Assembly: GCF_000422425.1 (NCBI RefSeq)
Contig: NZ_KE383831.1
Coordinates: 1 to 64,000 of the forward strand
Origin: Oceanospirillum beijerinckii DSM 7166
Lineage (GTDB): Bacteria; Pseudomonadota; Gammaproteobacteria; Pseudomonadales; Halomonadaceae
Length of the DNA: 64,000 bases
Reading direction: 5' to 3'
Shown here: positions 51,104 to 60,460 of the stretch, one piece after another
How positions within the stretch are numbered: the first letter of the stretch is position 1
Layout of the letters: each line of letters begins with the position of its first letter
Notes under the pieces: generated by a model
Seen by the model: only the letters and a program-made list of their open reading frames with translations
The model's database searches: none
What the model was told of the DNA's origin: nothing
Made by a program: the position numbers and the translations under genes

Positions 51104-51126
51104 GGAACCAACCGGAGATGACAACA

Positions 51127-52662
51127 ATGAACGCTTATGAACTACACCTGGTTCCTGGTCAACTGACACTGGCACAACTGCGTCAGATCAACGACAACCC
51201 GGTTAAACTCTCTCTGGATGCAGGCTGCCACGACGCCATTCATGCCTCCGCCCAAACCGTCGCCAATGTAATCAGCGAAGGCCGCACCGTTTACGGTATC
51301 AATACGGGTTTTGGTCTGCTGGCCAATACCCGGATCGAACCGGAAGAGCTGGAAACCCTGCAGCGCAGTATCGTACTGTCACATGCCGCCGGTATCGGTG
51401 ACATGATGGCGATAAACACCGTGCGTCTGCTGATGGTGCTGAAGATTAACTCTCTGGCCCGTGGTTTTTCCGGTATTCGCCTGTCGGTCATTGAAGCCCT
51501 GATTACCCTGCTGAATCGTGAGATCTACCCGTGTATTCCTAAGAAAGGCTCTGTGGGTGCTTCCGGTGATCTGGCGCCACTGGCGCATATGTCGGCGGTA
51601 CTGTTGGGGGAAGGTCAGGCGATCTACAAAGGTGAAACCATCTCCGCCAAAGTGGCACTGGAGCTGGCCGGTTTACAGCCAATAGAACTGGCACCCAAAG
51701 AAGGGCTGGCACTGCTAAACGGTACTCAGGCCTCTACGGCATTCGCTCTGCAAGGTCTGTTCGCAGCAGAAAATGCGCTACTGTCTGCGACGGTTATTGG
51801 CGCGCTATGTGTGGAAGCAGCCACTGGTTCCCGTCGCCCATTTGATGATCGTATCCACCAGGTACGCGGTCATAAAGGCCAGATCGATATGGCAACAGCC
51901 TATCGCGCCCTGCTGGATCACTCTCAGATTGAAGACTCGCACCGTAGCTGTGAAAAAGTGCAGGACCCTTACTCCCTGCGTTGTCAGCCTCAGGTGATGG
52001 GCGCTTGTTTGACTCAGATCCGTCAGGCCAGTGAGGTGATTCTGACCGAGTGTAACGCCGTATCCGACAACCCACTGGTGTTCCCGGAAGATGGCGATAT
52101 TATCTCCGGCGGTAACTTCCACGCCGAGCCAATCGCCTTTGCTGCGGATAATCTGGCTCTGGCTATTGCCGAAATCGGCTCTCTGTCTGAGCGTCGTATG
52201 GCCCTGCTGATCGACTCCAACCTGAGCGGCCTACCACCCTTCCTGGTGGATAACGGCGGTGTTAACTCCGGCTTTATGATCGCCCAGGTGACCTCGGCTG
52301 CCCTAGCCAGCGAGAACAAAGGCCTGGCACACCCAGCCTCCGTCGATAGCCTGCCAACCTCAGCTAACCAGGAAGACCATGTCTCCATGGCGACCTGGGC
52401 CGCCCGCCGTCTACAGGATATGCATGAAAACACCACGGGTATTCTGGCGGTAGAACTGCTGGCGGCTTGTCAGGGGATCGACTTCCGCAGCCCACTGAAG
52501 ACATCGGATATTCTGGAGCAGGCTAAAGCAGAGCTGCGCAGCCGTGTAGCCTTCTACGACAAAGACCGCTATTTCTCACCGGATATTGAAGCCGCAGCTA
52601 CATTGATTCGAGAGGGTGCGTTGGAGAAATTTGTCACGGAAGTGATTAAAATTTCGGCGTAG
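51127..52662 (+). CDS. hutH: Histidine ammonia-lyase
   Basis: First step of histidine degradation: histidine to urocanate and ammonia. The 511 residues contain [15 protein letters not shown], whose Ala-Ser-Gly forms the MIO electrophile, and [14 protein letters not shown] and the late QEDHVSMA. The ATG at 51127 is preferred: GGAG (51114-51117) is 9 bases before it but touches the other ATG at 51118. A terminator follows at 52729. Confidence 0.97.
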   Translation: MNAYELHLVPGQLTLAQLRQINDNPVKLSLDAGCHDAIHASAQTVANVISEGRTVYGINTGFGLLANTRIEPEELETLQRSIVLSHAAGIGDMMAINTVRLLMVLKINSLARGFSGIRLSVIEALITLLNREIYPCIPKKGSVGASGDLAPLAHMSAVLLGEGQAIYKGETISAKVALELAGLQPIELAPKEGLALLNGTQASTAFALQGLFAAENALLSATVIGALCVEAATGSRRPFDDRIHQVRGHKGQIDMATAYRALLDHSQIEDSHRSCEKVQDPYSLRCQPQVMGACLTQIRQASEVILTECNAVSDNPLVFPEDGDIISGGNFHAEPIAFAADNLALAIAEIGSLSERRMALLIDSNLSGLPPFLVDNGGVNSGFMIAQVTSAALASENKGLAHPASVDSLPTSANQEDHVSMATWAARRLQDMHENTTGILAVELLAACQGIDFRSPLKTSDILEQAKAELRSRVAFYDKDRYFSPDIEAAATLIREGALEKFVTEVIKISA

Positions 52663-52728
52663 AATACTAAACGCAAGACAAGGTCTTTGTATTCCGTATC
52701 ATCTTGCACAAACCGAGCTGTAACACAA

Positions 52729-52762
52729 AAAGCCTCATTGTTTAAAACCGATGGGGCTTTCT
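52729..52762. terminator. Terminator of hutH
   Basis: AAAGCCTCAT pairs with ATGGGGCTTT (one G-U pair) around a 12-base loop, A-rich on the left and T-rich on the right. It can also serve the small minus-strand gene at 52821. Confidence 0.75.
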
Positions 52763-52820
52763 AATACTCTAATGTCAATCCGTCAAAAGAGCAGGCTATT
52801 CAGGTTGATTACAACTGAAG

Positions 52821-53051
52821 CTATTGTTTCAAGGCGTAAAAATCGTTCATTTGATCCAGCATTTTCGCTGGCGTGTCCGCACGCAAAAGCAGTCCTTGGT
52901 CTTCAGCCCTCAAAAAGCCCTCTTGCTCAGCCTTGTCCAGTAGATGATTCATGGCATCATTGCTTTGCGTTCGTGCATAGTCTGCACCACAAGAGGGAAC
53001 AAACACGGCCAGAACTAGAGCAAAAAAGCCATATGTAAGATACACTTGCAT
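52821..53051 (-). CDS. Possible small exported protein divergent from modA
   Basis: A frame of 76 residues starts with a hydrophobic segment (VYLTYGFFALVLAVFVPSCG) that could be a signal peptide or, with the Cys, a lipoprotein-like signal. It is followed by a soluble helical part (NDAMNHLLDKAEQEGFLR). The ribosome site before the ATG is weak, and the frame is open further upstream into the modA start. I know no family. It may be real because it fills most of a gap and has a terminator downstream. Confidence 0.45.
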   Translation of the reverse strand: MQVYLTYGFFALVLAVFVPSCGADYARTQSNDAMNHLLDKAEQEGFLRAEDQGLLLRADTPAKMLDQMNDFYALKQ

Positions 53052-53074
53052 AACCCAAAACAAAAGACCCCTGC

Positions 53075-53851
53075 ATGCCCAAGATTTCTCTACTGTCATT
53101 AAGCCTGATACTCCTGTCACCAGCCCTGCCCCCCATAGTACAAATTGCTCAGGCAGATAACGTACGTATTGCAGTCGCCAGTAACTTTACGCCGACACTA
53201 AAACAGATAGCACAACGATTTGAACAAAAAACCGGGCATCAGATCAGTTTAATTTCCGGTTCTACCGGTAAGCACTACGCTCAAATTAGAAATGGTGCGC
53301 CCTTCGATGCTTTTTTTGCTGCAGACAGCCAAAGTCCAAAGCGCCTGGAACAGGAAGGTAACACTTTAGCGAATAGCCGTTTTACTTATGCTATTGGTCG
53401 GGTGGTGCTATGGAGTCCCAAGGCTCGCTTCTTTGATGACTCCAGTGACATATTACGACAGGATCATTTTCATTATCTGGCTATTGCAAACCCTAAACTG
53501 GCACCTTATGGCCAGGCTGCGCAACAGGTGATGGAAGCCAAGGGAGTTTGGCAATCACTACAGGGAAAATTGGTACGAGGGGAGAATATCGCCCAGGCTT
53601 ATCAGTATGTAAAAACCGGAAATGCACAACTGGGTTTTATCGCACTCTCTCAACTGCAACAACTCAAGCAAAAGAGCGGATATTCAGAATATTCCGGCTC
53701 TTACTGGCTACCAGACCAGAGTCTGTATTCACCGATTGAGCAACAGGCCGTATTACTGAACGACAAACCTGCCGCTCAGCAGTTTTTTCGCTTTGTGAAA
53801 AGCCCTGAAATCAAACAATTGATTCAGAGCCAAGGCTATACAACCCCTTAA
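53075..53851 (+). CDS. modA: Molybdate-type ABC transporter substrate-binding protein (orphan ModA)
   Basis: A periplasmic oxyanion-binding protein of 258 residues: signal peptide (about 1-27, ending AQA), then VRIAVASNFTPTLKQIAQRFE, SGSTGKHYAQI and AADSQSPKRLEQEG, all typical of ModA. The Ser residues of the ASNF and SGSTGK loops bind the oxyanion in the family. No modB or modC genes are adjacent, so it may serve a transporter elsewhere or a sensor. The ribosome site before the ATG at 53075 is weak. Confidence 0.88.
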   Translation: MPKISLLSLSLILLSPALPPIVQIAQADNVRIAVASNFTPTLKQIAQRFEQKTGHQISLISGSTGKHYAQIRNGAPFDAFFAADSQSPKRLEQEGNTLANSRFTYAIGRVVLWSPKARFFDDSSDILRQDHFHYLAIANPKLAPYGQAAQQVMEAKGVWQSLQGKLVRGENIAQAYQYVKTGNAQLGFIALSQLQQLKQKSGYSEYSGSYWLPDQSLYSPIEQQAVLLNDKPAAQQFFRFVKSPEIKQLIQSQGYTTP

Positions 53852-54010
53852 TGAACACCGGAGAGAACTGCAGTTGCTTAAACTTTTTCAGATTAAGCCA
53901 TTCAAGCTAACCGCGACAGCTTGCAACGAGAGCATTCAACTAAAGTCGCGATAGGGGTATGATACTCCATCTGAATTCCTGTTCTATGCCAAGGCTGGTG
54001 GCTATCTGCT

Positions 54011-55783
54011 ATGTTTCTGTTTTTTCCATTTGAAGCCAGATTACGGTCTGATGCTCAAAGCAAAAGCCAAAGGCGATATCTCCTCTCTTTCCCATGCCTG
54101 ATACTACCTTTCCTGTCAATTTTACTGACATTATCACTTCCTGTTTGGGCCAATGAGCATTCTGTAATAGAAGTAAGTGACAGTGTGTCTCAAAACTCTG
54201 AGGGCGTGATCCTTATCGGCGGAGACTATAACTACCCACCCTATGAGTTTATCGACGATAACGGTGAACCCGCCGGTTATAACGTTGATCTGACTAAAGC
54301 GATCGCTGAAGTGATGGGTATGAAGGTGGCCTTTCAGATGGGCCCCTGGTCAGAAGTCAGAAAAGCACTGGAACAGGGTAAGATTGATGCCCTTCAGGGT
54401 ATGATCAGCTCGGATGAGCGTAAAAAGCAGTTTGATTTCACCCCGGCCCACGCCATCATTCATCAGTCAGTCTTTGCCCGTAAAGGCATGCCTCGGATCT
54501 CTTATCTTCACCAGCTGACCGGCAAAGAGGTCGTCGTACAGGAAAACGGCATTATGCATGACTATCTGCTGGATAATGATGTCGGGGCCAAATTGATCAC
54601 TGTACAAACCCATGCCGATGCCCTGCGTAGTCTGGCCGCAGGTAAACACGATTATGCTTTGGTAGCCAACCTACCAGGCCTGTATCTGGGTAAAGAGCTG
54701 GGGCTGTCCAATATCGTGCCTGTAGGGCAAACTTTTCAGGCACAACGCTACGGTTATGCGGTTCTCAAGGGGCGGGAAGCGTTATTGGCACAATTCAGTG
54801 AAGGCTTGGCTATTCTGAAAAATACCGGTCGCCAGCAACAGATCTACAATAAATGGCTAAGCCCACTGCAAGACAAAGGCTTCCATTGGCAAAATATTGG
54901 TAAAGCCGCTGCTATTATCTCTGCACTATTACTGGTGGTACTCGGTGGCACCGTGATCTGGAACCGTATGCTCAGACGGGAAGTCAATCGACGCAGTGCC
55001 GAGCTGCATATCCAGCAACAGCAACTGATTCAGGCGGATAAAATGACCTCATTAGGAGTCCTGGTATCCGGCGTCGCCCATGAGATTAATAACCCTGCCG
55101 GTCTGCTGCTACTGAATATACCCACGTTGCAAGATGCCTGGCAGGACGCCGAAGAGATTCTGGAGCAGTATTATCAGGAGCAAGGGGGTTTTCTGCTTGC
55201 GGGCCTGCCCTATTCCCGTATGCGTAACGAGCTGCCTCAACTACTGGAGGATATGCAGGACGGTACCCAGCGCATCAAACGTATCGTCGAAGATCTGAAA
55301 GATTTTGCCCGTCAGCAGCATGATGATGAGATCGTCGCGTTTGATCTTAATGAGGTCGCAGAGATCGCTATTCGTCTGGTAGATAACTCCATCCGCAAGC
55401 ATACGGATCACTTCACTGTTGAGTACTTTAAACCTCTGCCTCAGGTAAGAGGCAACGCCCAACGGATTGAGCAGGTGGTGATCAATCTGATTCTGAATGC
55501 CTGCCAGGCTCTGGAAAACCGTGACAAAGGTGTCAGTGTGCGTACCTTCTATGACCCTTCAGATCAGAAAATCGGTCTGGAAGTGATCGACCAGGGCTGT
55601 GGTATCGAGCAGGAGAACCTCAATCGTCTGATTGACCCCTTCTTTACCACCAAACGGGAACAGGGTGGTACAGGACTGGGATTGTCGGTCTCCAGTGGTA
55701 TTATTCAGGCCCATGGAGGGCTGCTGCAATTTGCTTCTACGCCCGGTGAGGGCACACGGGTTACTCTGCTGCTGCCAACCTAA
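54011..55783 (+). CDS. Sensor histidine kinase with SBP_bac_3 periplasmic domain
   Basis: A 590-residue kinase. After a signal or membrane segment (about 24-46) comes an amino-acid-binding-protein-like domain (about 65-285: GGDYNYPPYEFIDDNGEPAGYNVDLTKAIAE, quoted in part by its PPYEF and GYNVDL). A membrane helix (about 297-317), a short coiled coil, the dimerisation helix with phospho-His H357 (GVAHEINNP) and an ATPase with NLILNACQAL, GCGIE and GGTGLGLSV follow. The sequence style is that of kinases paired with sigma-54 activators. The next gene, 101 bases on, is such an activator. The sensor domain suggests a polar amino acid as signal (inference). Confidence 0.93.
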   Translation: MFLFFPFEARLRSDAQSKSQRRYLLSFPCLILPFLSILLTLSLPVWANEHSVIEVSDSVSQNSEGVILIGGDYNYPPYEFIDDNGEPAGYNVDLTKAIAEVMGMKVAFQMGPWSEVRKALEQGKIDALQGMISSDERKKQFDFTPAHAIIHQSVFARKGMPRISYLHQLTGKEVVVQENGIMHDYLLDNDVGAKLITVQTHADALRSLAAGKHDYALVANLPGLYLGKELGLSNIVPVGQTFQAQRYGYAVLKGREALLAQFSEGLAILKNTGRQQQIYNKWLSPLQDKGFHWQNIGKAAAIISALLLVVLGGTVIWNRMLRREVNRRSAELHIQQQQLIQADKMTSLGVLVSGVAHEINNPAGLLLLNIPTLQDAWQDAEEILEQYYQEQGGFLLAGLPYSRMRNELPQLLEDMQDGTQRIKRIVEDLKDFARQQHDDEIVAFDLNEVAEIAIRLVDNSIRKHTDHFTVEYFKPLPQVRGNAQRIEQVVINLILNACQALENRDKGVSVRTFYDPSDQKIGLEVIDQGCGIEQENLNRLIDPFFTTKREQGGTGLGLSVSSGIIQAHGGLLQFASTPGEGTRVTLLLPT

Positions 55784-55884
55784 AGCTTATTTCCATAGGT
55801 ACACTATCCGATCTAAAAACTCATTAACAGTCGGCTAAAAACGCATTAAAACCTGTAACTACACTAAAAATAAGATAATCCATA

Positions 55885-57348
55885 ATGATCAAACAGAGCC
55901 TCTTCCCTGAATTTGGTGTTTTACTGGTGGATGATGAAGCCTCCTTTCTACGCAGCCTGAGTATGACGCTGGAGCGTAACGGCGGTATCAACAACCTACA
56001 TCGCTGCGACGATAGCCGTCAGGTGATGGATCTGCTGACACAGCAGCAACTTGAGCAACACCCCATTGGCCTTGTACTGCTGGATCTGACCATGCCCCAC
56101 CTCTCCGGGCAGCAGCTGCTACAGATGATCAATGAGCAACATCCTGAGATTACAGTGATTATTATCTCTGGCCTCAACCAGGTGGAATCCGCCGTTGAAT
56201 GTCTGAAGCTCGGCGCGTTTGATTACTTTGTAAAAACCACGGAAGAAGGGCGGCTACTGGAAGGTATCAAACGGGCTATTCGTATGCAGGAGATGCAACT
56301 GGAAAACCAGGCGCTAACCCGACGTATGATGAGCAACAGCCTGGAACACCCGGAAGCCTTTGATAATATCGTCACCCGCAGCCCCCAGATGCGCGCTATT
56401 TTCCAATACCTGGAATCCGTTGCCAGAAGCAGCCAACCGCTACTGATTTGTGGTGAAAGCGGCACGGGTAAAGAGCTAATCGCCCAGGCCGCCCATAAGC
56501 TAAGCCAACGCTCAGGCGCTCTGGTCACTGTTAATGTTGCAGGGTTAGATGATAACGTTTTTGCCGATACCCTATTCGGTCATCAACGGGGCGCCTTTAC
56601 CGGAGCTGATCGCGCCCGTCCGGGCTTAATTGAAGAGGCCGCTGGTGGCACCCTGTTTCTGGATGAGATCGGTGATCTCAGCATGGCCTCTCAGGTTAAA
56701 CTGCTGCGTTTACTGCAAGAAGGCGAATACTACCCTCTGGGCAGTGACAGGCCAAAACGTAGTCAGGCCAGAGTGATTGTTGCGACCCATCAGGATCTGC
56801 AGCAGCGCCAAAGCGAAGGCCGTTTTCGTAAAGACCTCTACTACCGTTTGTGTATCCATCAGGTAGAGATTCCCGCCCTGCGTCAGCGCAAAGAGGATCT
56901 TCCACTGTTGCTGGATCATTTCCTCGCTCAAGCCGCTGCAGAGATGGAGAAATCCGTACCCGGTTACCCTTCTGAGTTACCGCTACTACTCAGTAACTAC
57001 CATTTTCCCGGCAATATCCGCGAGCTAAGAGCTTTGGTTTTTGATGCGCTGAGTCGCCATAAATCCCATCTGTTATCGATGGAAGGTTTCCGTCATCTGC
57101 TGGAACAAGATCAGAACAGTCATCTGCTTCAGGATGAAGGGTCACAAGATAGCGGATCGGCTGCAAATCAGGCTCCGGTGCAGTTTAACCCTGATACGCC
57201 ACTACCCACACTGGCGATGATGGATAGTCTGTTAGTAGAAGAAGCCCTGCGCAGGGCAGACAATAACCAGTCCCTGGCCGCTCGTTTGTTGGGAATTTCT
57301 CAACCAGCACTAAGCAAGCGCTTAAAGAAGGCCCGGCCTGAGTCTTAG
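55885..57348 (+). CDS. Sigma-54-dependent response regulator (NtrC family)
   Basis: A 487-residue activator: receiver domain (about 10-125, phospho-Asp D67 in VLLDLTMP), AAA+ domain (about 165-395) with Walker A GESGTGKE, the sigma-54 contact loop GAFTGADRARPG and Walker B GGTLFLDEIGDL, and a Fis-type DNA-binding end (about 445-485, NNQSLAARLLGISQPALSKRL). The partner is the kinase gene just upstream. Its probable targets include the symporter gene at 60461, which has a sigma-54 promoter and three palindromes (inference). Confidence 0.94.
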   Translation: MIKQSLFPEFGVLLVDDEASFLRSLSMTLERNGGINNLHRCDDSRQVMDLLTQQQLEQHPIGLVLLDLTMPHLSGQQLLQMINEQHPEITVIIISGLNQVESAVECLKLGAFDYFVKTTEEGRLLEGIKRAIRMQEMQLENQALTRRMMSNSLEHPEAFDNIVTRSPQMRAIFQYLESVARSSQPLLICGESGTGKELIAQAAHKLSQRSGALVTVNVAGLDDNVFADTLFGHQRGAFTGADRARPGLIEEAAGGTLFLDEIGDLSMASQVKLLRLLQEGEYYPLGSDRPKRSQARVIVATHQDLQQRQSEGRFRKDLYYRLCIHQVEIPALRQRKEDLPLLLDHFLAQAAAEMEKSVPGYPSELPLLLSNYHFPGNIRELRALVFDALSRHKSHLLSMEGFRHLLEQDQNSHLLQDEGSQDSGSAANQAPVQFNPDTPLPTLAMMDSLLVEEALRRADNNQSLAARLLGISQPALSKRLKKARPES

Positions 57349-57361
57349 ACAACCTAAAAAG

Positions 57362-57504
57362 TTATACCATTCCCGATAAGTTTTTGATATCTGAGTAGGT
57401 TGGATCAGCGAAGCGCCATCCGACACTTTCTCTGGTACCGGATGATTGTCGGAAGGCGCCTTGCGGCTTTTCCGACCTACAACGACTTATCTGGTTTGGC
57501 ATTA
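57362..57504 (+). mobile_element. Palindromic MITE/REP element, copy 3 (complete)
   Basis: Ends are TTATACCATTCCCGATAAG and, inverted, TAATGCCAAACCAGATAAG. Inside are the same two hairpins as in copy 2 (TTGGATCAGCGAAGCGCCATCCGA-type and GTCGGAAGGCGCCTTGCGGC-type). It lies between the response regulator stop and the ribosome site of the next gene, only 33 bases before that start. Confidence 0.88.
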
Positions 57505-57537
57505 CGATCACATAAGCGGCAGAAAAAAGGATTAGCG

Positions 57538-58380
57538 ATGTTACTGGAAGGCTTGGAAACCCTGTATGTACTGGCTCAGGAAGGCACCATGGGTAAAACC
57601 GGCAGTCGCCTCTATATCAGTCAGTCTGCAGTCAGCAAACGCATCGCTAATCTTGAAGCCCGTTTAGGCAAAAAGCTGATCGAACCTCAGGGACGTAATA
57701 TCCAGCTCACCGCAGAAGCCAAAGAGTTGCTCACCCAGGCTGCACCAGAACTGGTGACACTTAAGGGCTTGCTGTTTGATCATCAACAGATGACTGATGA
57801 CACCCTGCTGCATATTGCCTGCTCAGAGACCGTGCTGGCTGCCTATCTGGGACCTTTTCTGGCGGATTATCTACAGAAGGATTCGGGCCTGAGTTTCCGT
57901 ACTCATCACACCCCTATGATTCTGGAAAAGGTACGTGCCGGTGATGCGATTCTGGGTATCTGTGCAGGCCAGCTGCCTTCAATTGCTGATCTGAAAATCA
58001 CCGAGCTGTGCCAGGAGAGTTACGTTCTGGTTTATCCTACACAGATTAACGAGCATCAAACACCACAACTTCTGACCATAGACCTGCATAATCCCGCTAA
58101 CCGCTATCTGGAGCCCATTCTACTGGCCAACGGCTATAAGATACTGATGCAGATGGATTCCTACTTTGCTGTCGCTCAGCTGGGCCTAAGCGGTGTCGCT
58201 CCCGCACTGGTTCCTAAAGGTCTGGTCGATGCGATGCGTATTCCGACCTCTGCAGTGCACGCTTTTCCCCTTAATCTGACCCGCCCGATCAGCCTGTGTT
58301 ATCGCTCACGCAGTATACAAAGAGAGCGGATTCAGCATCTGTATCAAGATCTGGTAGATCACTTTCAGTATTACGCTTAA
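57538..58380 (+). CDS. LysR-family transcriptional regulator
   Basis: A 280-residue LysR protein: helix-turn-helix at about 5-60 (GSRLYISQSAVSKRIANLEARLGKKL) and effector domain from about 85. The ATG at 57538 is chosen because AAGGA lies 6 bases upstream and it gives the standard LysR N-terminus; the frame is open further upstream only because it passes through the MITE. The element must supply or separate its promoter. Its target is unknown. Confidence 0.88.
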   Translation: MLLEGLETLYVLAQEGTMGKTGSRLYISQSAVSKRIANLEARLGKKLIEPQGRNIQLTAEAKELLTQAAPELVTLKGLLFDHQQMTDDTLLHIACSETVLAAYLGPFLADYLQKDSGLSFRTHHTPMILEKVRAGDAILGICAGQLPSIADLKITELCQESYVLVYPTQINEHQTPQLLTIDLHNPANRYLEPILLANGYKILMQMDSYFAVAQLGLSGVAPALVPKGLVDAMRIPTSAVHAFPLNLTRPISLCYRSRSIQRERIQHLYQDLVDHFQYYA

Positions 58381-58640
58381 CGCAACAAAGCATCCTTCTT
58401 TTAACCCGGTATTAAATTTTCTACAAGGTGTATCAATAGGCTCAAAGCCAGAGACCACGGGCATTAGCGAACCATCAAAGCACCGTTTTAATAAGCGGTA
58501 ATAAATTGTTTCTAAAGAAAAATAAAACCTGACCGAAATATGTATTACAGATGATTGGTATACAGACCTACCCAGAGATGGCCTGATCTGGAGCAAATAT
58601 AAACAGTAAAACAGCCCTATCTCTGCACAGGAGCATCATT

Positions 58641-58928
58641 ATGGGAACATCACATCTACCAGCACAACATACCGGATGGCTGACACAGGTTCGCCAGGCT
58701 ATCCCTGTCATTTTGTTTCAAGGTGGTCGCTATAATATCGAGCAGATCGCTTATGAGACAGATGACTTTGTTGTCTATGAGTTACAAGACAGCATCACGT
58801 TAAACGGCAAAACAGAAACCTTTCTGGCGATCAACCAGGAAGCCAAACTGTTTACCATCGATGTACTGGCGGGCCCAAGTGGTTTTCTGGCCCAGGAACA
58901 CGGCACAGCATGGATGGAGTGGTCCTGA
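58641..58928 (+). CDS. Small hypothetical protein, 95 residues
   Basis: A soluble, beta-rich-looking protein without signal peptide or membrane helix (VILFQGGRYNIEQIAYETDDFVVYELQD; quoted in part). AGGAG lies 7 bases before the ATG, which supports it. I do not recognise a family. It is convergent with the TauE/SafE gene. The 260 bases before it show no gene. Confidence 0.65.
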   Translation: MGTSHLPAQHTGWLTQVRQAIPVILFQGGRYNIEQIAYETDDFVVYELQDSITLNGKTETFLAINQEAKLFTIDVLAGPSGFLAQEHGTAWMEWS

Positions 58929-58990
58929 CAGGCGCGATACAGTCAAAATGATCAAGCGCCAAAAACAACCCTTGGCATTGTTTACCACTA

Positions 58991-59803
58991 TCAAACCCCG
59001 GCAACCATATGCGTCAGCGTTGCAAACAACTGCTGAAAACTCCCATCCTGATACTGCTGCCAAAACAGCTTGGCAGATACCGCTAGAGTGACAACAACCA
59101 CCAAGGGGCGAACCAGACGCGTGCCTTTACTCATCACCAGACGTGCACCTAACTGACCACCGACCAGTTGACCAGCTGCCATTATAAAACCCGCCAGCCA
59201 GATAATATTGCCGCCAATAGCAAAGAAGATCAGCGCCGCAATATTAGAGGTAAAGTTCAACACTTTAGTATTTGCTGTCGCCTTTTTCAGGTTATATCCC
59301 GCCATGGCTACAAAGGCCAAGGCAAAGAAAGTCCCCGTACCGGGCCCAAAAAAACCATCATAAAAACCAATGGCTGCGGCAAAGGTAAAAGCAAACACCC
59401 CTTCGCTGATACGGCGTTCGCTGTCTTCATCACTGATTGAACGGGAGAACATAAAGTAGAGTGCAACAATAACCAGCAGAATAGGCATCACTGTTGCCAG
59501 CAGTGACGTATCCAGCATCTGCACCAGCACAGTACCGGCCACCGCACCAACAAAAGTACAAGCGATCAGCAGCTTCATCTCTGCAAGCTTGACCATCTTA
59601 CGACGGACAAAATACAAGGATGCAGCAAAAGAGCCGAAGCTGCCTTGTAACTTATTGGTCGCCAGAGCTTCTACCGGACTCATGCCCGTGGCCATCAATA
59701 CCGGTAGCGTGATCATGCCACCACCACCGGCAATGGCATCTACCATTCCTGCGCCTAAACCGGTTAATACCAGCAGCAGGACTAATAACAGATCCAGTTC
59801 CAT
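58991..59803 (-). CDS. TauE/SafE (TSUP) family permease
   Basis: A 270-residue membrane protein with about eight hydrophobic segments. The N-terminal LTGLGAGMVDAIAGGGGMITLPVL and the internal repeat GFYDGFFGPGTGTFFALAFV are the two family signatures (quoted in part). Members export sulfite, sulfoacetate or other organic anions; the substrate here is unknown. The ATG at 59803 is preferred over the GTG just before it, since AAGG lies 8 bases upstream. It is divergent from the symporter gene. Confidence 0.9.
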   Translation of the reverse strand: MELDLLLVLLLVLTGLGAGMVDAIAGGGGMITLPVLMATGMSPVEALATNKLQGSFGSFAASLYFVRRKMVKLAEMKLLIACTFVGAVAGTVLVQMLDTSLLATVMPILLVIVALYFMFSRSISDEDSERRISEGVFAFTFAAAIGFYDGFFGPGTGTFFALAFVAMAGYNLKKATANTKVLNFTSNIAALIFFAIGGNIIWLAGFIMAAGQLVGGQLGARLVMSKGTRLVRPLVVVVTLAVSAKLFWQQYQDGSFQQLFATLTHMVAGV

Positions 59804-59978
59804 CACTCTTGCCTTATAGTCAAAGAAAAATCAGACAGACTGAACCCGTCAGCCTTCAATTGCCCGCACTCTAACAGCACTGATCTGGACTGAATAGCGA
59901 AACACCTGCATTCAATCTATTCCTAAAAGGAATCATTAAACCCTGATAAATATGATCTCCCTATCAGACCCAAAGGGA

Positions 59979-60102
59979 TATAACCCTGGTTATAGCCATA
60001 ACTCTGGTTATCCCAAGCAACACCTGGATTAATCTTTTTATTTTCAACAAGTTATAAATAATATTACCCAAAGCCACCCTGCCAACTATAACCCTGGTTA
60101 TA
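59979..60102. promoter_or_regulatory. Three copies of a TATAACC-CT-GGTTATA palindrome
   Basis: TATAACCCTGGTTATA occurs exactly at 59979-59994 and 60087-60102, and ATAACTCTGGTTAT at 59998-60011. The first two sites are centred 18 bases apart; the third is 91 bases further. All lie 90-215 bases upstream of the sigma-54 promoter at 60192, the usual place for activator sites of NtrC-type regulators. Confidence 0.8.
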
Positions 60103-60191
60103 CCGGATTCTTTGTACGCCGATAACAGCTATAAAAAATATTTATTATATAAATCAGTAAGTTATATAACACTCAATATACCTAAAGAAGC

Positions 60192-60207
60192 TGGCATCTC
60201 CCTTGCT
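60192..60207 (+). promoter_or_regulatory. Sigma-54 promoter of the symporter gene
   Basis: TGGCATCTCCCTTGCT has the exact GG-N10-GC spacing and matches the consensus TGGCAC-N5-TTGCA at all but two or three positions. Transcription would start near 60218 and leave a leader of about 240 bases. Confidence 0.75.
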
Positions 60208-60217
60208 CTATCACTGT

Positions 60218-60460
60218 TACCGGATTTTTTAAAATCAGGGGTGAAAGTTCATGTCCTCTGTGTTTAGGAAAAACTAACACACAAAGTGCTGGGATAAGCG
60301 CGCGTACTACCCATGTACTCACGCACTATCGCATGCACTAAAGGGACATGAGGAAAAACCCAGGCACTCTGTGCTTGAGGTTTAGCTGTTGGCGACGACT
60401 CCCATCCGTTGCACACACGCCTCCCAACAACAATGAAAATAAGTAATTTGAGGTCAATGT
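60218..60460 (+). other. Long untranslated leader of the symporter gene
   Basis: The stretch has no gene-sized frame but shows self-complementarity: TCATGTCC (60249-60256) pairs with GGACATGA (60344-60351), and AGGAAAAAC is repeated at 60266 and 60351. It may fold or be a target for post-transcriptional control. No known riboswitch class is recognised. Confidence 0.4.
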
